Part shown: piece by piece, positions 8,088 to 17,349 of the stretch | Layout of the letters: each line of letters opens with the position of its first letter | Position numbering within the stretch: position 1 is the first letter of the stretch | Assembly (NCBI RefSeq): GCF_000331995.1 | Contig: NC_020134.1 | Location: 2,578,627-2,642,626 of the forward strand | Length of the DNA stretch: 64,000 nt | Origin: Thermoclostridium stercorarium subsp. stercorarium DSM 8532 | GTDB lineage: Bacteria; Bacillota; Clostridia; DSM-8532 | Direction of reading: 5' to 3' | The notes under the pieces: model-generated | What the model was told of the DNA's origin: nothing | The model's database searches: none | Seen by the model: the letters and a program-made list of their open reading frames with translations, nothing else | Program-made: the position numbers and the translations under genes

Positions 8088-9263
8088 TCATTCAGTAACC
8101 CCCGGGCCAACCGAGATTGCGCGGTAAAACCTATCCTGCTTGTTTAAATAACTTATCAGGCTCATATTCACAGCAAATTCAAGGTTACTTATCGCAAGTT
8201 CGGTCTGCTCCACCGCTGAGGCCGGTATAAGTCCTTTTTCATACTGCTTTTTCAAAGTCTCGAGCTGATTTTTCTGCCTTTCCAGGTTAAGTTCGGCAAG
8301 TTTCAGATTATTATAACTCTTTTTCAGATCCTTATAAGCCTGACGTATTTCCTTTTCAATATCATATTCCTGCTGAACAAGGGTAAGCTTAAGGTTTTCC
8401 AGTTCATCCTGCGCTTCGGCATAGTCCTTAATCGTATAGTAATCGAATTTGTAAACATTTTTATGACGGTAGATTTCCATTCTCAGTTCAACAAGCTCAA
8501 TCTGCCTCTTTGTACTCCAAATCTCCATGCGGTTTTCCAATGCACTTTTTACAGCCTCGTCCTCGGTTATCCGTATATCTTCTGCATCGGTCCTCGGGGT
8601 ACCAATCAAATCATACCTGAAATCCAGAGGTAGGCCTGCAAGCCGGTTAAATGTACGGTGCATATTTTCAAAATCCCGTTTCGCCTTTTTAACCGAATTT
8701 TCGGCTTCTTTCAAATCCAGCACCGCTTCCTCAAGCTCAAGTTCGGTTATTATGCCTTTATCAAAAAGCTCCTGCTGTCTCTGCAGATTTTTTCTTGCCA
8801 GTTCAAGGCCCTTTTCCGCCAGTTTCACCGAATGATATGTACTGTACAGTCCCAGAAAAAGTTCGTCTGCGGCATTTGACAGAGCATTTTCTGTGAATTT
8901 TACAGTCTTTTCCTTAACTTCATGGCTGAATTTAAGGCTTTCGGGGACAAATTCCTTGGCCATCCTGAGCTGCATCTGTTCGGCCGATGTATAGTAGTAA
9001 TATTCCTCCTCCCCGGTAAAAGGGTTTTCAAATGAAAACTTTTCAATGTCAATGCTCTGCGCTCTGGCCGCCTGCTCCTCGTATTCCTCCTTGGCAAACC
9101 GTTCTTCTTCCTTTGCATTCCAAAGCTGAGTGGAATTCTTTACAACAAGTTCAACCGCAGTTTGCCTGTTCAGAATGTTTTCCGAAACAGCCCGGGCCTG
9201 TGGAATAAACCATACGAAAAAAACGGACATCAATGTAACAAGGGCGGTTACTTTTTTTCCCAT
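8088..9263 (-). CDS. TolC-family (outer membrane efflux-like) protein, first of a tandem pair
   Basis: Exported coiled-coil protein of 391 residues with signal peptide (about 1-27, cleavage near PQARA). It has two OEP-like repeats, recognisable from LELEEAVLDLKEAENSVKKA and the C-terminal YEKGLIPASAVEQTELAISN. The start is ATG at 9263, with AAGGAGGG 5 bases upstream; a longer frame to 9299 exists but has no ribosome binding site. With its 367-residue paralogue it forms a two-gene operon. Both keep the helical-hairpin pattern, so neither looks decayed. Confidence 0.75.
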   Translation of the reverse strand: MGKKVTALVTLMSVFFVWFIPQARAVSENILNRQTAVELVVKNSTQLWNAKEEERFAKEEYEEQAARAQSIDIEKFSFENPFTGEEEYYYYTSAEQMQLRMAKEFVPESLKFSHEVKEKTVKFTENALSNAADELFLGLYSTYHSVKLAEKGLELARKNLQRQQELFDKGIITELELEEAVLDLKEAENSVKKAKRDFENMHRTFNRLAGLPLDFRYDLIGTPRTDAEDIRITEDEAVKSALENRMEIWSTKRQIELVELRMEIYRHKNVYKFDYYTIKDYAEAQDELENLKLTLVQQEYDIEKEIRQAYKDLKKSYNNLKLAELNLERQKNQLETLKKQYEKGLIPASAVEQTELAISNLEFAVNMSLISYLNKQDRFYRAISVGPGVTE

Positions 9264-9450
9264 AATAGCCCTCCTTTTTATCTGTTCTTTGCCCTGCACA
9301 TTTATTATATAAACGTAAATTCATCCTGAAAAGTCTGAAATACGCATTGAGTGCCCGAACTGTTCAGGACGCGTAATCAGCCTGTCTGCAAGGGGTCTTG
9401 CTTAACGGACCGGAACCCGCCCGGAAGCTGAAAAATTATTCCCTGGCAAA

Positions 9451-9501
9451 AAATAAAAAGGGTTCTGCCTCCGGTAATCCTTTCTTAGAGGCAGCCCTTT
9501 T
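9451..9501 (-). terminator. Terminator behind the 57-residue Asn-rich gene
   Basis: GGGTTCTGCCTC pairs with GAGGCAGCCC across 9459-9498. T-rich tracts follow on both strands (TTTTTATTTTTT on minus), so it can work in both directions. The rest of 9264-9574 holds no recognisable gene. Confidence 0.75.
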
Positions 9502-9574
9502 TTTTTTCAATTATTGCGCAAATTAACGCCGGGATTCAGACGCTGAAAGCGTCGTTTCCTCCTTGTGGATGTTT

Positions 9575-9748
9575 TTACTTATTGTTGTTTTTCTTTTTTT
9601 GTTGTTCGTTATTCGGGTTTACCTCCTGCGCAAATTCGGTCAGGTTCTCTCCCAACTGGTCATTGCACAGGTTGGTATTCTTTTTCTTCTGTTCCTGAGT
9701 ATTGTTATTGCGGTTTTCATTCTGATTACGGTTTTGGTTTTTGCTCAC
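9575..9748 (-). CDS. Small Asn/Gln/Lys-rich protein, spore-protein-like composition
   Basis: A 57-codon gene read directly from the minus strand: GTG at 9748, TAA at 9575-9577. GGAGGTG lies 8 bases before the GTG, and the CAP-domain gene ends only 29 bases upstream, so it probably forms a two-gene operon that stops at the 9451-9501 terminator. The first half is extremely rich in N, Q and K (SKNQNRNQNENRNNN); the middle reads LTEFAQEVNPNNEQQ, which resembles gamma-type small acid-soluble spore proteins in style. That resemblance is weak. The hydrophobic plus-strand frame over the same bases is its shadow. Confidence 0.6.
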   Translation of the reverse strand: MSKNQNRNQNENRNNNTQEQKKKNTNLCNDQLGENLTEFAQEVNPNNEQQKKKNNNK

Positions 9749-9777
9749 TTTCCGAACACCTCCATTGATTTCAGTTT

Positions 9778-10560
9778 TTACCGTCCAATAAACATTTGGA
9801 CGAAAATTTTACCGTACTTCGGACTCTGATAAATTCCGATTCCCGTATAATTGAAATTTCCGTTCAGGATGTTTTTTCTGTGTCCTTCGGAATTCATCCA
9901 CGCCTTAACAGCGCCTTCCTCAGTACTGTTCCCTGCTATATTTTCTCCCGCAGATTTAAAACTTATACCAAACTGTCTCATCATATCAAAAGGTGATCCG
10001 TATTTTGGGGACTGATGCGAAAAATAGTTGTTTTCAACCATGTCTTTTGCTTTGAGCCTTGCAACTTCCATAAGTTCAGGATCGGCCTTCAGGGCCGCAA
10101 GACCTGCCTTGGCGCGCTCAGCATTAATCAAATCAAGCAGCTCCTGTTCGTCCTTGGACAGAGTGACACTTGACGGAACCGGAGTAGGTGTCGGCGTTGC
10201 TGTCGCTTTTGGAGTGGAAGTACCTGTATCGGGAGTCTGATTTACTTTGTGAGGTGGCTGCAGATATTTGCTGCTGACACATCCAACCAATCCGGTATTC
10301 GGCTCGAAAATTACGTACCATCCGTCAATCTCCGCTAATACATTGACCCACTGATTCTTCTTCAGCGTACCTATAATTTGATACTTCGTTGACGGTCCTT
10401 TCCGCACATTCAGCTCATAAGCAGTAACAATTCCGCTGATAAAGTCCACCCTTTTCCACGTCATTTCGGCATTGGCCGGGGTCATATCGCGGCTTAACAT
10501 GCCAAACACGCCTGTAAACAGAAAGGTAAGCAGAAGAACTGCTAAGACTTTTCTTTTCAT
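9778..10560 (-). CDS. Secreted SH3-CAP domain protein
   Basis: Exported protein of 260 residues in order: signal peptide (MKRKVLAVLLLTFLFTGVFG), bacterial SH3 domain with LNVRKGPSTKYQIIGTL (about 40-105), Thr/Pro linker (about 110-132) and C-terminal CAP/SCP domain (about 138-260) with LLDLINAERAKAGL, SAGENIAG and WMNSEGHRKNIL. This matches YkwD-type proteins that act at the cell wall or spore coat; the enzymatic role, if any, is unknown. The ATG at 10560 follows GAGGAGGG. The leader of about 140 bases is G-rich and foldable. Confidence 0.88.
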   Translation of the reverse strand: MKRKVLAVLLLTFLFTGVFGMLSRDMTPANAEMTWKRVDFISGIVTAYELNVRKGPSTKYQIIGTLKKNQWVNVLAEIDGWYVIFEPNTGLVGCVSSKYLQPPHKVNQTPDTGTSTPKATATPTPTPVPSSVTLSKDEQELLDLINAERAKAGLAALKADPELMEVARLKAKDMVENNYFSHQSPKYGSPFDMMRQFGISFKSAGENIAGNSTEEGAVKAWMNSEGHRKNILNGNFNYTGIGIYQSPKYGKIFVQMFIGR

Positions 10561-10700
10561 ATGTTCCCTCCTCATACCATAATCTGGATCCCATGGTTTC
10601 ACCCTGCAAAGGCAGTGAAATTTCCTCGCAGTTCCGTTTTTGCCACAGAATCCGCATTGTAATAAATAGTATGTCTCGGGAGCATCAGAATTATTTACAG
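10561..10700 (-). promoter_or_regulatory. Structured leader of the SH3-CAP gene, possibly a riboswitch
   Basis: The minus-strand leader carries GCGGATTC, GCGAGGAAATT and GCAGGGTGAAACC blocks, with TTTCACTGC able to pair with GCAGGGTGAAA. The style recalls the ydaO-type c-di-AMP riboswitch found before wall-remodelling genes, but several conserved blocks of that family are not evident. Weak candidate. Confidence 0.25.
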
Positions 10701-10701
10701 A

Positions 10702-10750
10702 AAATAAAAAAATTACACAATTCAAAGCTTTCTTTGAATTGTGTAATTTT
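10702..10750 (-). terminator. Terminator of popT
   Basis: Perfect 19-bp stem (10709-10727 with 10732-10750), 4-base loop. The minus strand continues into a run of seven Ts. It lies 33 bases after the stop at 10784. Confidence 0.85.
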
Positions 10751-10783
10751 AGTTTAAACAAAAATCCTCGGCTTTATTCCTGA

Positions 10784-11656
10784 TTATATGTCACCGAATT
10801 TTTTACTCATGAATCTGATTAACAAATATCCGAGAATCAGGGTCGCAGCCGAAGCGACTATTTCCAGTACCGCCGGCAGGATTTCAGAAACAACTTCGCC
10901 GGTACCGCCCGAAAGAATTGTGTCAAATCCTTCCGGAAGCCCCGGGAACACCTCTATCACCGACCCTACCACAAAACCAAGTATCAGAAGATATGTCTGC
11001 CTTGGCTTTTTATTCATGCTGTTTTCAAGGATCCTTGTTGTAGTAAGAACCCCGAAAACCACCCCCAAACCGATGGGTATAAGATAGTTCAGCTTAACAT
11101 TGCTTATTGCGTCTATAAAAACGTCATAAAGCCCTATAGCCAGCAACATGAATGAAGTGCTTATCCCGGGAAGGATTAGCGCCACTGCGATTACTATTCC
11201 GGCGACAAAAAGAAAAACAAACTGCAGAATTCCGGTAGAATTTGCAAGATTTACAATCGTTACGTTAAAAAGATTCATAATAAGGACAATGACAAAACCG
11301 GCGGCAAAAAAAATCCAGTCGACCGCCTTTTTATTTCCCGTATCGGTTTTCTTATACAAAACGGGTATGCCGCCGATAATAACGCCAATGAAAAGGTAGA
11401 TCATGGGATACCTGAAATTGGCAAGCAGGTATTCCATGAGCCTGCTGAAGCCGAAAAGGCCTATCACCCCGCCGATTCCTACGGTTGCCAGAAATACGGC
11501 ATTTTTTCTGACATCACTGAAAAATGAACTGATTGAATGAATAATATCATCATACACACCCAAAATAATAGCCATTGTTCCGCCGCTGACACCCGGAACA
11601 AGTGTGGCAATACCTATTATTATTCCCTTTAAGACATTCACAAGTTTATCCATCAA
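10784..11656 (-). CDS. popT: DUF368 polyprenyl-phosphate transporter
   Basis: Integral membrane protein of 290 residues, about eight to ten hydrophobic segments. It begins with the DUF368 hallmark GIATLVPGVSGGTMAIILGVYD and has the mirrored LILPGISTSFMLLAIGLYDVFIDAI in its second half, an internal repeat. DUF368 proteins have been shown to return undecaprenyl phosphate to the inner leaflet of the membrane, so this gene complements uppP at 21.1-21.9 kb in lipid carrier recycling. It stands alone between proS and its own terminator. Confidence 0.85.
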   Translation of the reverse strand: MMDKLVNVLKGIIIGIATLVPGVSGGTMAIILGVYDDIIHSISSFFSDVRKNAVFLATVGIGGVIGLFGFSRLMEYLLANFRYPMIYLFIGVIIGGIPVLYKKTDTGNKKAVDWIFFAAGFVIVLIMNLFNVTIVNLANSTGILQFVFLFVAGIVIAVALILPGISTSFMLLAIGLYDVFIDAISNVKLNYLIPIGLGVVFGVLTTTRILENSMNKKPRQTYLLILGFVVGSVIEVFPGLPEGFDTILSGGTGEVVSEILPAVLEIVASAATLILGYLLIRFMSKKFGDI

Positions 11657-11703
11657 TTCTTCCTCCTGCCGGTCATTACCGCGACCGCGTCAAGACCGTT
11701 TCA

Positions 11704-13140
11704 TTAATAGGCCTTGCCCCAGATCACCATGTGTTTTGCAGGTCTTCCGCAGCATACGCAGGTATCCGAAATATGCTCCTGCTCAAACGGTATGCAGCGG
11801 GCAGTTGCGCTTGTCCTCTCCTTCACGGCATTTTCGCAAGCTTCATCGCCACACCACATGGCTTTAATGAATCCGGGTGTTTTTGTGATAATTTCGTCAA
11901 ATTCATCCATGGTTTTTGCAGTATAAGTCTTTTTATTCCTTTCCTGCGTCGCCCTTACAAGCATGTCTTTCTGAATGCGGTTAAGAATTTCGGGGATCGT
12001 ATCCCCCAGATTATCAAGGGAAACAAAAATCTTTTCTCTTGTATCGCGGCGAACCAGAACGCACCGGTTGTTCTCGATATCCTTCGGTCCCAGCTCAAGG
12101 CGCAGCGGAACACCTTTCATTTCGTATTCGCTGAATTTCCAGCCCGGCATCTTGTCACTGTCGTCAATCTTCACCCGGGCCACCCTGCTTATCCTTTCAG
12201 TTATTTCCCTTGCCTTTTCCAGAACTCCTTCCTTATGCTGCTGTACGGGAATTACCATAACCTGAACCGGAGCCACTTCAGGCGGCAGCACAAGGCCGTC
12301 GTCATCGCCGTGAACCATGATTATCGCTCCGATAAGCCTTGTAGTCATACCCCAGGATGTCTGATAAACATATTTCAGCTCATTGTTTTTGTCGGTATAC
12401 CTGATGTTAAACACTCTTGCAAATTTGTCGCCAAAATTGTGAGACGTACCCGTCTGAAGCGCCTTTCCGTCATGCATCAGGCTTTCTATCGTAAATGTTG
12501 CCTCTGCACCGGCAAATTTCTCCTTTTCGGTTTTCCGGCCCTTAATCACCGGAATTGCCAGAATATTCTCACAGAATTCGGCATATATATTCAGCATTCT
12601 GATTGTCTCTTCCATTGCTTCTTCGGCAGTTGCATGCGCCGTATGGCCTTCCTGCCACAAAAATTCCAGTGTCCTTAAGAACGGGCGAGTTGTTTTTTCC
12701 CACCGCACAACCGAACACCATTGGTTATATAATTTGGGAAGATCCCTGTAGGAATGAATGATATTTGCATAATGCTCACAAAACAGGGTTTCGGAAGTGG
12801 GCCTTACACAGAGCCTTTCGGTGAGTTTCTCATTCCCGCCGTGGGTAACCCACGCCACTTCCGGCGCAAAACCTTCAACATGTTCTTTTTCCTTCTGCAA
12901 AAGGCTTTCGGGGATGAACAGCGGCATATACACATTTTCATGCCCGGTTTCCTTAAACCTTTTGTCCAGATGCTTCTGGATAAGCTCCCAGATTGCATAG
13001 CCATACGGGCGTATTATCATACATCCGCGCACGCTGGAATAATCCACTAAATCGGCCTTCTTCACAATATCGGTATACCACTGGGCAAAGTCTACATCCC
13101 TTGGAGTTATGGCTTCCACAAATTTCTTTTCGTTTGACAT
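11704..13140 (-). CDS. proS: Prolyl-tRNA synthetase (short, type 3-like)
   Basis: Charges tRNA-Pro. At 478 residues it is the short archaeal/Thermus-like form without the YbaK editing insertion. The class II signatures are visible: the dimer motif [15 protein letters not shown], motif 2 with the R of [14 protein letters not shown], and [11 protein letters not shown] before the C-terminal region. The C-terminus keeps a zinc-type cysteine set (CGDEAC and CVCCG) and the terminal Tyr usual for this type. It is preceded by a T-box leader and a good promoter, so expression should follow uncharged tRNA-Pro. Confidence 0.95.
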   Translation of the reverse strand: MSNEKKFVEAITPRDVDFAQWYTDIVKKADLVDYSSVRGCMIIRPYGYAIWELIQKHLDKRFKETGHENVYMPLFIPESLLQKEKEHVEGFAPEVAWVTHGGNEKLTERLCVRPTSETLFCEHYANIIHSYRDLPKLYNQWCSVVRWEKTTRPFLRTLEFLWQEGHTAHATAEEAMEETIRMLNIYAEFCENILAIPVIKGRKTEKEKFAGAEATFTIESLMHDGKALQTGTSHNFGDKFARVFNIRYTDKNNELKYVYQTSWGMTTRLIGAIIMVHGDDDGLVLPPEVAPVQVMVIPVQQHKEGVLEKAREITERISRVARVKIDDSDKMPGWKFSEYEMKGVPLRLELGPKDIENNRCVLVRRDTREKIFVSLDNLGDTIPEILNRIQKDMLVRATQERNKKTYTAKTMDEFDEIITKTPGFIKAMWCGDEACENAVKERTSATARCIPFEQEHISDTCVCCGRPAKHMVIWGKAY

Positions 13141-13202
13141 ATATCCGCACTCCTCCTAAAGATCATCTGTTAATCTTATTTCGGTAACAAGCTGGATAAG
13201 GC

Positions 13203-13502
13203 ATGTATATAAAAAAACGTCCCTCACGACAGGGACGGAAAAACCGCGGTACCACCCACATTGGTATTACTACCCAGCTCGAAAGCTTTTATCGCAAGCC
13301 AGACGGCAATTTCATCAATTGCTTCTCCGGGGTGGGAAGAAAAGTCTTTTGTTCAGAAGCCTTCCACCTTATGGCTTCATTCTCTGGGAACAGTTTACTT
13401 TTCGCAGCCCCTTCATCAAATTTGCCGTATGAAGTTTTTCAGAACCCTCCGGCAAATTCAGTCCGTCACTGTACGATGGCAAAGGCTGAATAAACACCGG
13501 AT
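13203..13502 (-). promoter_or_regulatory. T-box leader of proS
   Basis: The minus strand contains the T-box sequence GGGTGGTACCGCGG at 13244-13257. It is followed by a GC-rich terminator stem (13218-13224 with 13231-13237) and seven Ts. About 250 bases of foldable leader lie upstream, back to the promoter. Uncharged tRNA-Pro is expected to stabilise the antiterminator and allow proS transcription. I could not assign the specifier codon with confidence. Confidence 0.9.
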
Positions 13503-13508
13503 ATTCTT

Positions 13509-13537
13509 AATATAGTATAGCTTTTTTTCCGTGTCAA
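13509..13537 (-). promoter_or_regulatory. Sigma-A type promoter of the proS T-box transcript
   Basis: On the minus strand TTGACA (13532-13537) is separated by 17 bases from TATATT (13509-13514). Transcription would start near 13502, at the head of the T-box leader. Confidence 0.75.
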
Positions 13538-13630
13538 GCAACCGGGCAAATTACCGTTTGCCTTTAAATATTTTTGCACTGCAGTAAAAATTCCCCGAAA
13601 CTGCATTTTTTATCCGCGCACTCATCCCTT

Positions 13631-15679
13631 TTAATAAATTGTTCTCCCTTTTTCATCAGGAATTCCGCTTTTCCTGTAGAAATATGAATTTATAACGTCG
13701 CGCCATTCAATAGCGTCCCTTATCTGTATTTCCAGTCTCCCGAGGACGTGTTCAAAGCGTTCCTTATCTATCAGTTCTTTCAGCGTAAGCCATTGTTCCC
13801 TGAATTTCCGGACCTGCTCAACGCCCTCAAAATGTGTATCATAAATATGCTGGATAAGCGTTTTCCCTGATTTCAGCCTGTATGTATACGGCACATAATG
13901 GAAGAACAGCAACAGCTCTTCGGGGCAGGTTTCAATGTTATTGTACATTTCGGCATTTTCTTTGTGGTACCTTCCTGCAAAACCCGTACCTGTTTCAACC
14001 GAACGATCAACGCCGATGCCGAAGCAGTCTGCACGGTGATATGTACCCCACGGCGAATATTCATATCCGTCCACGTTCGGGCCATAATGGTGCCCGGGAT
14101 TAACCATCCAGCCAATGCCAAGCGGTGAAGTGTAATTTTCGTATGTTCTCCAGGATTTCAGCAGAATGCTGCTTATTGTTTTAACTACATAGGGATGCGA
14201 CGAAAAGGTAAGACGAACCCATTCTTCGGTAATTTCCTCAGCGCTCCTGTCAGGATTGAAAGCCAGACATCCGTAACCGTACAGATTGGCCTGGGCAAGA
14301 ACGTGTCCGGTCCAGTTCAAATCGCTGCCGATATTGGAAACCGCAGCAATTCCCCCGTATTTCTGGGGATATATTTTACCGGCTATTATTTCCCTGACCG
14401 TTGAGCCCCTGCCTTCCGCAAAAGTGTCAAAATCAAGGATTTCTTTCCACTGCGGGACAAGATAGCATATATGCTTCTGCTGCCCTGTGTATTCCTGCGT
14501 AATCTGAAGCTCCAGCATCTGATTTGTCTTCGTCAGCCCGCCGAACAACGGCGATACCGGTTCACGCACCTGAAAATCCATTGGCCCGTTTTTGATCTGC
14601 AGTATTACATTATCCATAAATTTTCCGTCAAGGGGCATGAAAGTATCATAGGCTGCGTTGGCTCTGTCGGTCTTTCTGTCCCGCCAGTCCTGCTTGCAGT
14701 TATATACAAAACAGCGCCATATTACAACACCCCCGAAAGGTTCCAGAGCCTTTGCAAGCATATTGGCTCCTTCGGCGTGATCCCTGCCATACGTAAACGG
14801 GCCTGGCCTGTATTCCGAATCGGCTTTTACGAGAAAACCTCCGAAATCAGGTATGTAACTGTATATTTCTTCCGCCTTTTCACGCCACCAGTTCTGAACC
14901 CTTACATCCAGCGGGTCGGCAGTGGGCAGCTCTCCCAGTTCAACCGGGCTTGCGAAATTCACCGACAGGAATACGGTTATGCCGTATTCCCTGAATATAT
15001 CAGCGAGTTTGGCCACTTCAGGAAGGTAAAGTTTTGTTATCAGGCGGGTTTCATGGTAATGAACATTGACATTGTTAATCACAATACCGTTTATACCGAT
15101 GGACGCAAGGAGTCTTGCGTAATCTCTCACCCTTGTTTTGTCGTCTATAAAGCCATTATTGGCGTAAAAGATGGAATTTCCCGCATAACCCCTCTCTATC
15201 GTGCCGTCCATATTGTCCCAGTGGTTGATCATGCGAAGCATGTTCGCCGGATTGTTAACAAGGTTTATTTTCTCAAGCGGAGTCTCCAGCTGTAAAAGCC
15301 TCAGGAACGCGAAAACTCCGTATAAAACCCCCCTGTCGGTTTTCCCGGCTATTATGGTTTTTCCGTCCCGGTACCGGACAATGTATCCCTCTTTTTCAAC
15401 ACCTGATGCCAATTCTTCCGGAAGACTTTTTATGTTTTCGCAAAAGCCCAGGACAATTCCTCCGTCAGAATCCGCCGTATCTGCCGGAGCTTTGCCCAAT
15501 ATTTTTTCAAGGCCAAATTTAAGCTCATTTAATGCGGTTTTAAAAACCAGCGATTCCTCAAGCACAGATATTCCGGAAAAAGCCTCGGTATATTCCTTCA
15601 AAACTTCGGCGTTTTTTATAGTACGATAAGACAGCCAGCAGTCATAAGAAGGGTTTTCTCCGAAATTTGGCAGTTTCAT
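13631..15679 (-). CDS. aguA: GH67 alpha-glucuronidase
   Basis: Removes 4-O-methylglucuronic acid from the ends of xylo-oligosaccharides. The protein has 682 residues, no signal peptide and the GH67 layout: an N-terminal beta domain from SYDCWLSY, a barrel with [21 protein letters not shown] and [10 protein letters not shown], and a C-terminal helical part with [10 protein letters not shown]. It therefore acts inside the cell on imported oligosaccharides. No xylan transporter or xylanase lies beside it. The ATG at 15679 is the only plausible start (a stop lies just upstream in frame), yet the Shine-Dalgarno lies 31 bases away beyond a perfect hairpin. Confidence 0.95.
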   Translation of the reverse strand: MKLPNFGENPSYDCWLSYRTIKNAEVLKEYTEAFSGISVLEESLVFKTALNELKFGLEKILGKAPADTADSDGGIVLGFCENIKSLPEELASGVEKEGYIVRYRDGKTIIAGKTDRGVLYGVFAFLRLLQLETPLEKINLVNNPANMLRMINHWDNMDGTIERGYAGNSIFYANNGFIDDKTRVRDYARLLASIGINGIVINNVNVHYHETRLITKLYLPEVAKLADIFREYGITVFLSVNFASPVELGELPTADPLDVRVQNWWREKAEEIYSYIPDFGGFLVKADSEYRPGPFTYGRDHAEGANMLAKALEPFGGVVIWRCFVYNCKQDWRDRKTDRANAAYDTFMPLDGKFMDNVILQIKNGPMDFQVREPVSPLFGGLTKTNQMLELQITQEYTGQQKHICYLVPQWKEILDFDTFAEGRGSTVREIIAGKIYPQKYGGIAAVSNIGSDLNWTGHVLAQANLYGYGCLAFNPDRSAEEITEEWVRLTFSSHPYVVKTISSILLKSWRTYENYTSPLGIGWMVNPGHHYGPNVDGYEYSPWGTYHRADCFGIGVDRSVETGTGFAGRYHKENAEMYNNIETCPEELLLFFHYVPYTYRLKSGKTLIQHIYDTHFEGVEQVRKFREQWLTLKELIDKERFEHVLGRLEIQIRDAIEWRDVINSYFYRKSGIPDEKGRTIY

Positions 15680-15687
15680 GGCAGTTT

Positions 15688-15720
15688 AATTACGTAAAAA
15701 ACGTAATTTTCTCTCCTTTC
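15688..15720 (-). promoter_or_regulatory. Hairpin between Shine-Dalgarno and start codon of aguA
   Basis: AATTACGT (15701-15708 read on minus) pairs perfectly with ACGTAATT (15688-15695) around five Ts. AAAGGAGAG lies just upstream and the ATG 8 bases downstream. Folding the stem shortens the effective gap from 31 to about 10 bases. An operator reading of the palindrome is also possible. Confidence 0.55.
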
Positions 15721-15730
15721 CATGCATATT

Positions 15731-16408
15731 TTATATAAGCCCGTTTTCCGCAAAACTGTAGTAATGGTTTCCCGACACGATTATATGATCCACCACCCTG
15801 ATTGATATTGCCCGTAAGGCCTCTGATATCCTCCTCGTTACTTCTATATCGGCGGAAGAGGGTTTCAGACTTCCGCCAGGGTGATTATGCGCCAGTATCA
15901 CACTGTTGGCCTGGTATCTCAGGGCGGTTTCCACAATAATCCGCGGGTAGACAGGTGCTTCGTTAATTGTTCCTTCATGTACAAGCGCGGCATAGTTCAA
16001 CTGGTTCTGGGAGTTAAGGCAGCATACATAGAATGCTTCGTAATTCCTGCCGATGAAAAGTTTGGTTATATACTCGCCTGCTTTGGAAGAGCTGTCAAGC
16101 ACCGGTTTTCTTCCCTGCTTTAATAGCATGTACTTTCTGGCCAGTTCGGGAACCATTGTCAGTAAAACGGCTGTATTTTTGGACACCTTCCCCAACGACA
16201 TAAGTTGCTCGGGCGTGGAATCAAAAATTGCTTCAAGGGTGCCAAATTTTTTTATAAGCCTGTGGGCAATTTCATTGGTATCCTTTCTGGGTATGGCATA
16301 AAACAGCAGCAGCTCCAGCACCTGATGATCTTCAAAGGCCTCAAGGCCTTCTTCAATAAAACGTTGTTTCAGTTTTTCCCTGTGACCTGAATGCAAATTC
16401 TCAGCCAT
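15731..16408 (-). CDS. radC: RadC-family JAB/MPN domain protein
   Basis: A 225-residue RadC homologue. It has the N-terminal helix-hairpin-helix-like part (HREKLKQRFIEEGLEAFEDHQVLELLL) and the C-terminal JAMM domain with HNHPGGSLKPSSAD, so the zinc ligands are intact. Despite its name, a DNA-repair role is not established. The ATG at 16408 is chosen because GGAGAGG lies 5 bases upstream; an in-frame TTG at 16423 would include that site. It lies between aguA and a pseudouridine synthase with no obvious functional link. Confidence 0.92.
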   Translation of the reverse strand: MAENLHSGHREKLKQRFIEEGLEAFEDHQVLELLLFYAIPRKDTNEIAHRLIKKFGTLEAIFDSTPEQLMSLGKVSKNTAVLLTMVPELARKYMLLKQGRKPVLDSSSKAGEYITKLFIGRNYEAFYVCCLNSQNQLNYAALVHEGTINEAPVYPRIIVETALRYQANSVILAHNHPGGSLKPSSADIEVTRRISEALRAISIRVVDHIIVSGNHYYSFAENGLI

Positions 16409-16457
16409 CGCTGACCTCTCCAATACATAATGTTTATTTGCCCATAAAACACCCCAT

Positions 16458-17150
16458 TTAACTCAGTTTAAACAGAGTCCACGGATAACAGGTAGGCGGC
16501 AGTGATGTAAAACTGAGAATTTCATCTTTAACGGGATGCTTAAATGACAACTGATACGACCAAAGGGCCAGGTTATCGGTAAAACCGTTTTTACCGGTCT
16601 TGCCATATTTGGCATCACCAATTACCGGATGACCGTTATGCGACAGCTGTACGCGTATCTGGTGAGGCCTTCCGGTTATTAAATTTATTTTTAAAAGTGT
16701 CATGCCGTCAAACCTGTCAATAACATCGAAATGCAGAACGGCTTCATATGAGTTCGGCGTACCCTCGGGCACAACACTTACTCTGTTTTCATTCCGGTTT
16801 TTGATCAAATAATTGTGCAAAGTTCCGCTTTCGGTTTCAAAAGAACCTTCGGTCACGACAAGATAGGTCTTCTGCATTTTACGGCTGCGAATTTGTTCAG
16901 ACAGCCTTGACGCCGCCTTGGAGGTCCTTGCAAAGACCATCACTCCGCCTACCGGCCTGTCAAGCCGGTGAACCAGCCCTAAAAACACATTGCCGGGTTT
17001 ACTGTATTTTTCCTTTATATAATTCTTTAACATTGACAACAGATCGGGATCCCCGCTGATATCGGCCTGTACGGGTATATTAGGCGGCTTTTCCACCACC
17101 AGCAGGTGATTGTCTTCATATAACACGCTGATATTGTTTCTGACATCCAT
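16458..17150 (-). CDS. RluA-family pseudouridine synthase
   Basis: Converts uridine to pseudouridine in rRNA or tRNA. The 230 residues cover the catalytic domain only, with no N-terminal S4 domain. The catalytic motif HRLDRPVGGVMVFART carries the essential Asp, and the C-terminal GRPHQIRVQLSHNGHPVIGDAKYG block is typical. Lack of the S4 domain resembles the TruC/RluA-like subset rather than RluC/RluD. The precise target cannot be read from the sequence. The 200 bases upstream are AT-rich and gene-free. Confidence 0.9.
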   Translation of the reverse strand: MDVRNNISVLYEDNHLLVVEKPPNIPVQADISGDPDLLSMLKNYIKEKYSKPGNVFLGLVHRLDRPVGGVMVFARTSKAASRLSEQIRSRKMQKTYLVVTEGSFETESGTLHNYLIKNRNENRVSVVPEGTPNSYEAVLHFDVIDRFDGMTLLKINLITGRPHQIRVQLSHNGHPVIGDAKYGKTGKNGFTDNLALWSYQLSFKHPVKDEILSFTSLPPTCYPWTLFKLS

Positions 17151-17349
17151 CTATTTCAACTCCGCCAAATTACAGTCATACATGCACATGCAGACGCAGG
17201 TCTTATCCGCCGTAGTTATATGTAAAAAAACAAAATAACCAAAATTTGTATATTTCATACGCAATTTATATAATATCCGTATTTTCATACTGCGTCAAGT
17301 CATAAATCAGAGCGCGTTATCCGTACAACAGACGTAACTTTTACCGGAA

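Noticed and set aside
9563-9829. Hydrophobic 88-codon plus-strand frame
   Set aside because: It is the complement of the Asn/Gln/Lys-rich minus-strand gene (AAN codons read as Leu/Val/Phe) and has no ribosome binding site.
14471-15295. 274-codon plus-strand frame
   Set aside because: Antisense of aguA; no ribosome binding site and no domain pattern.
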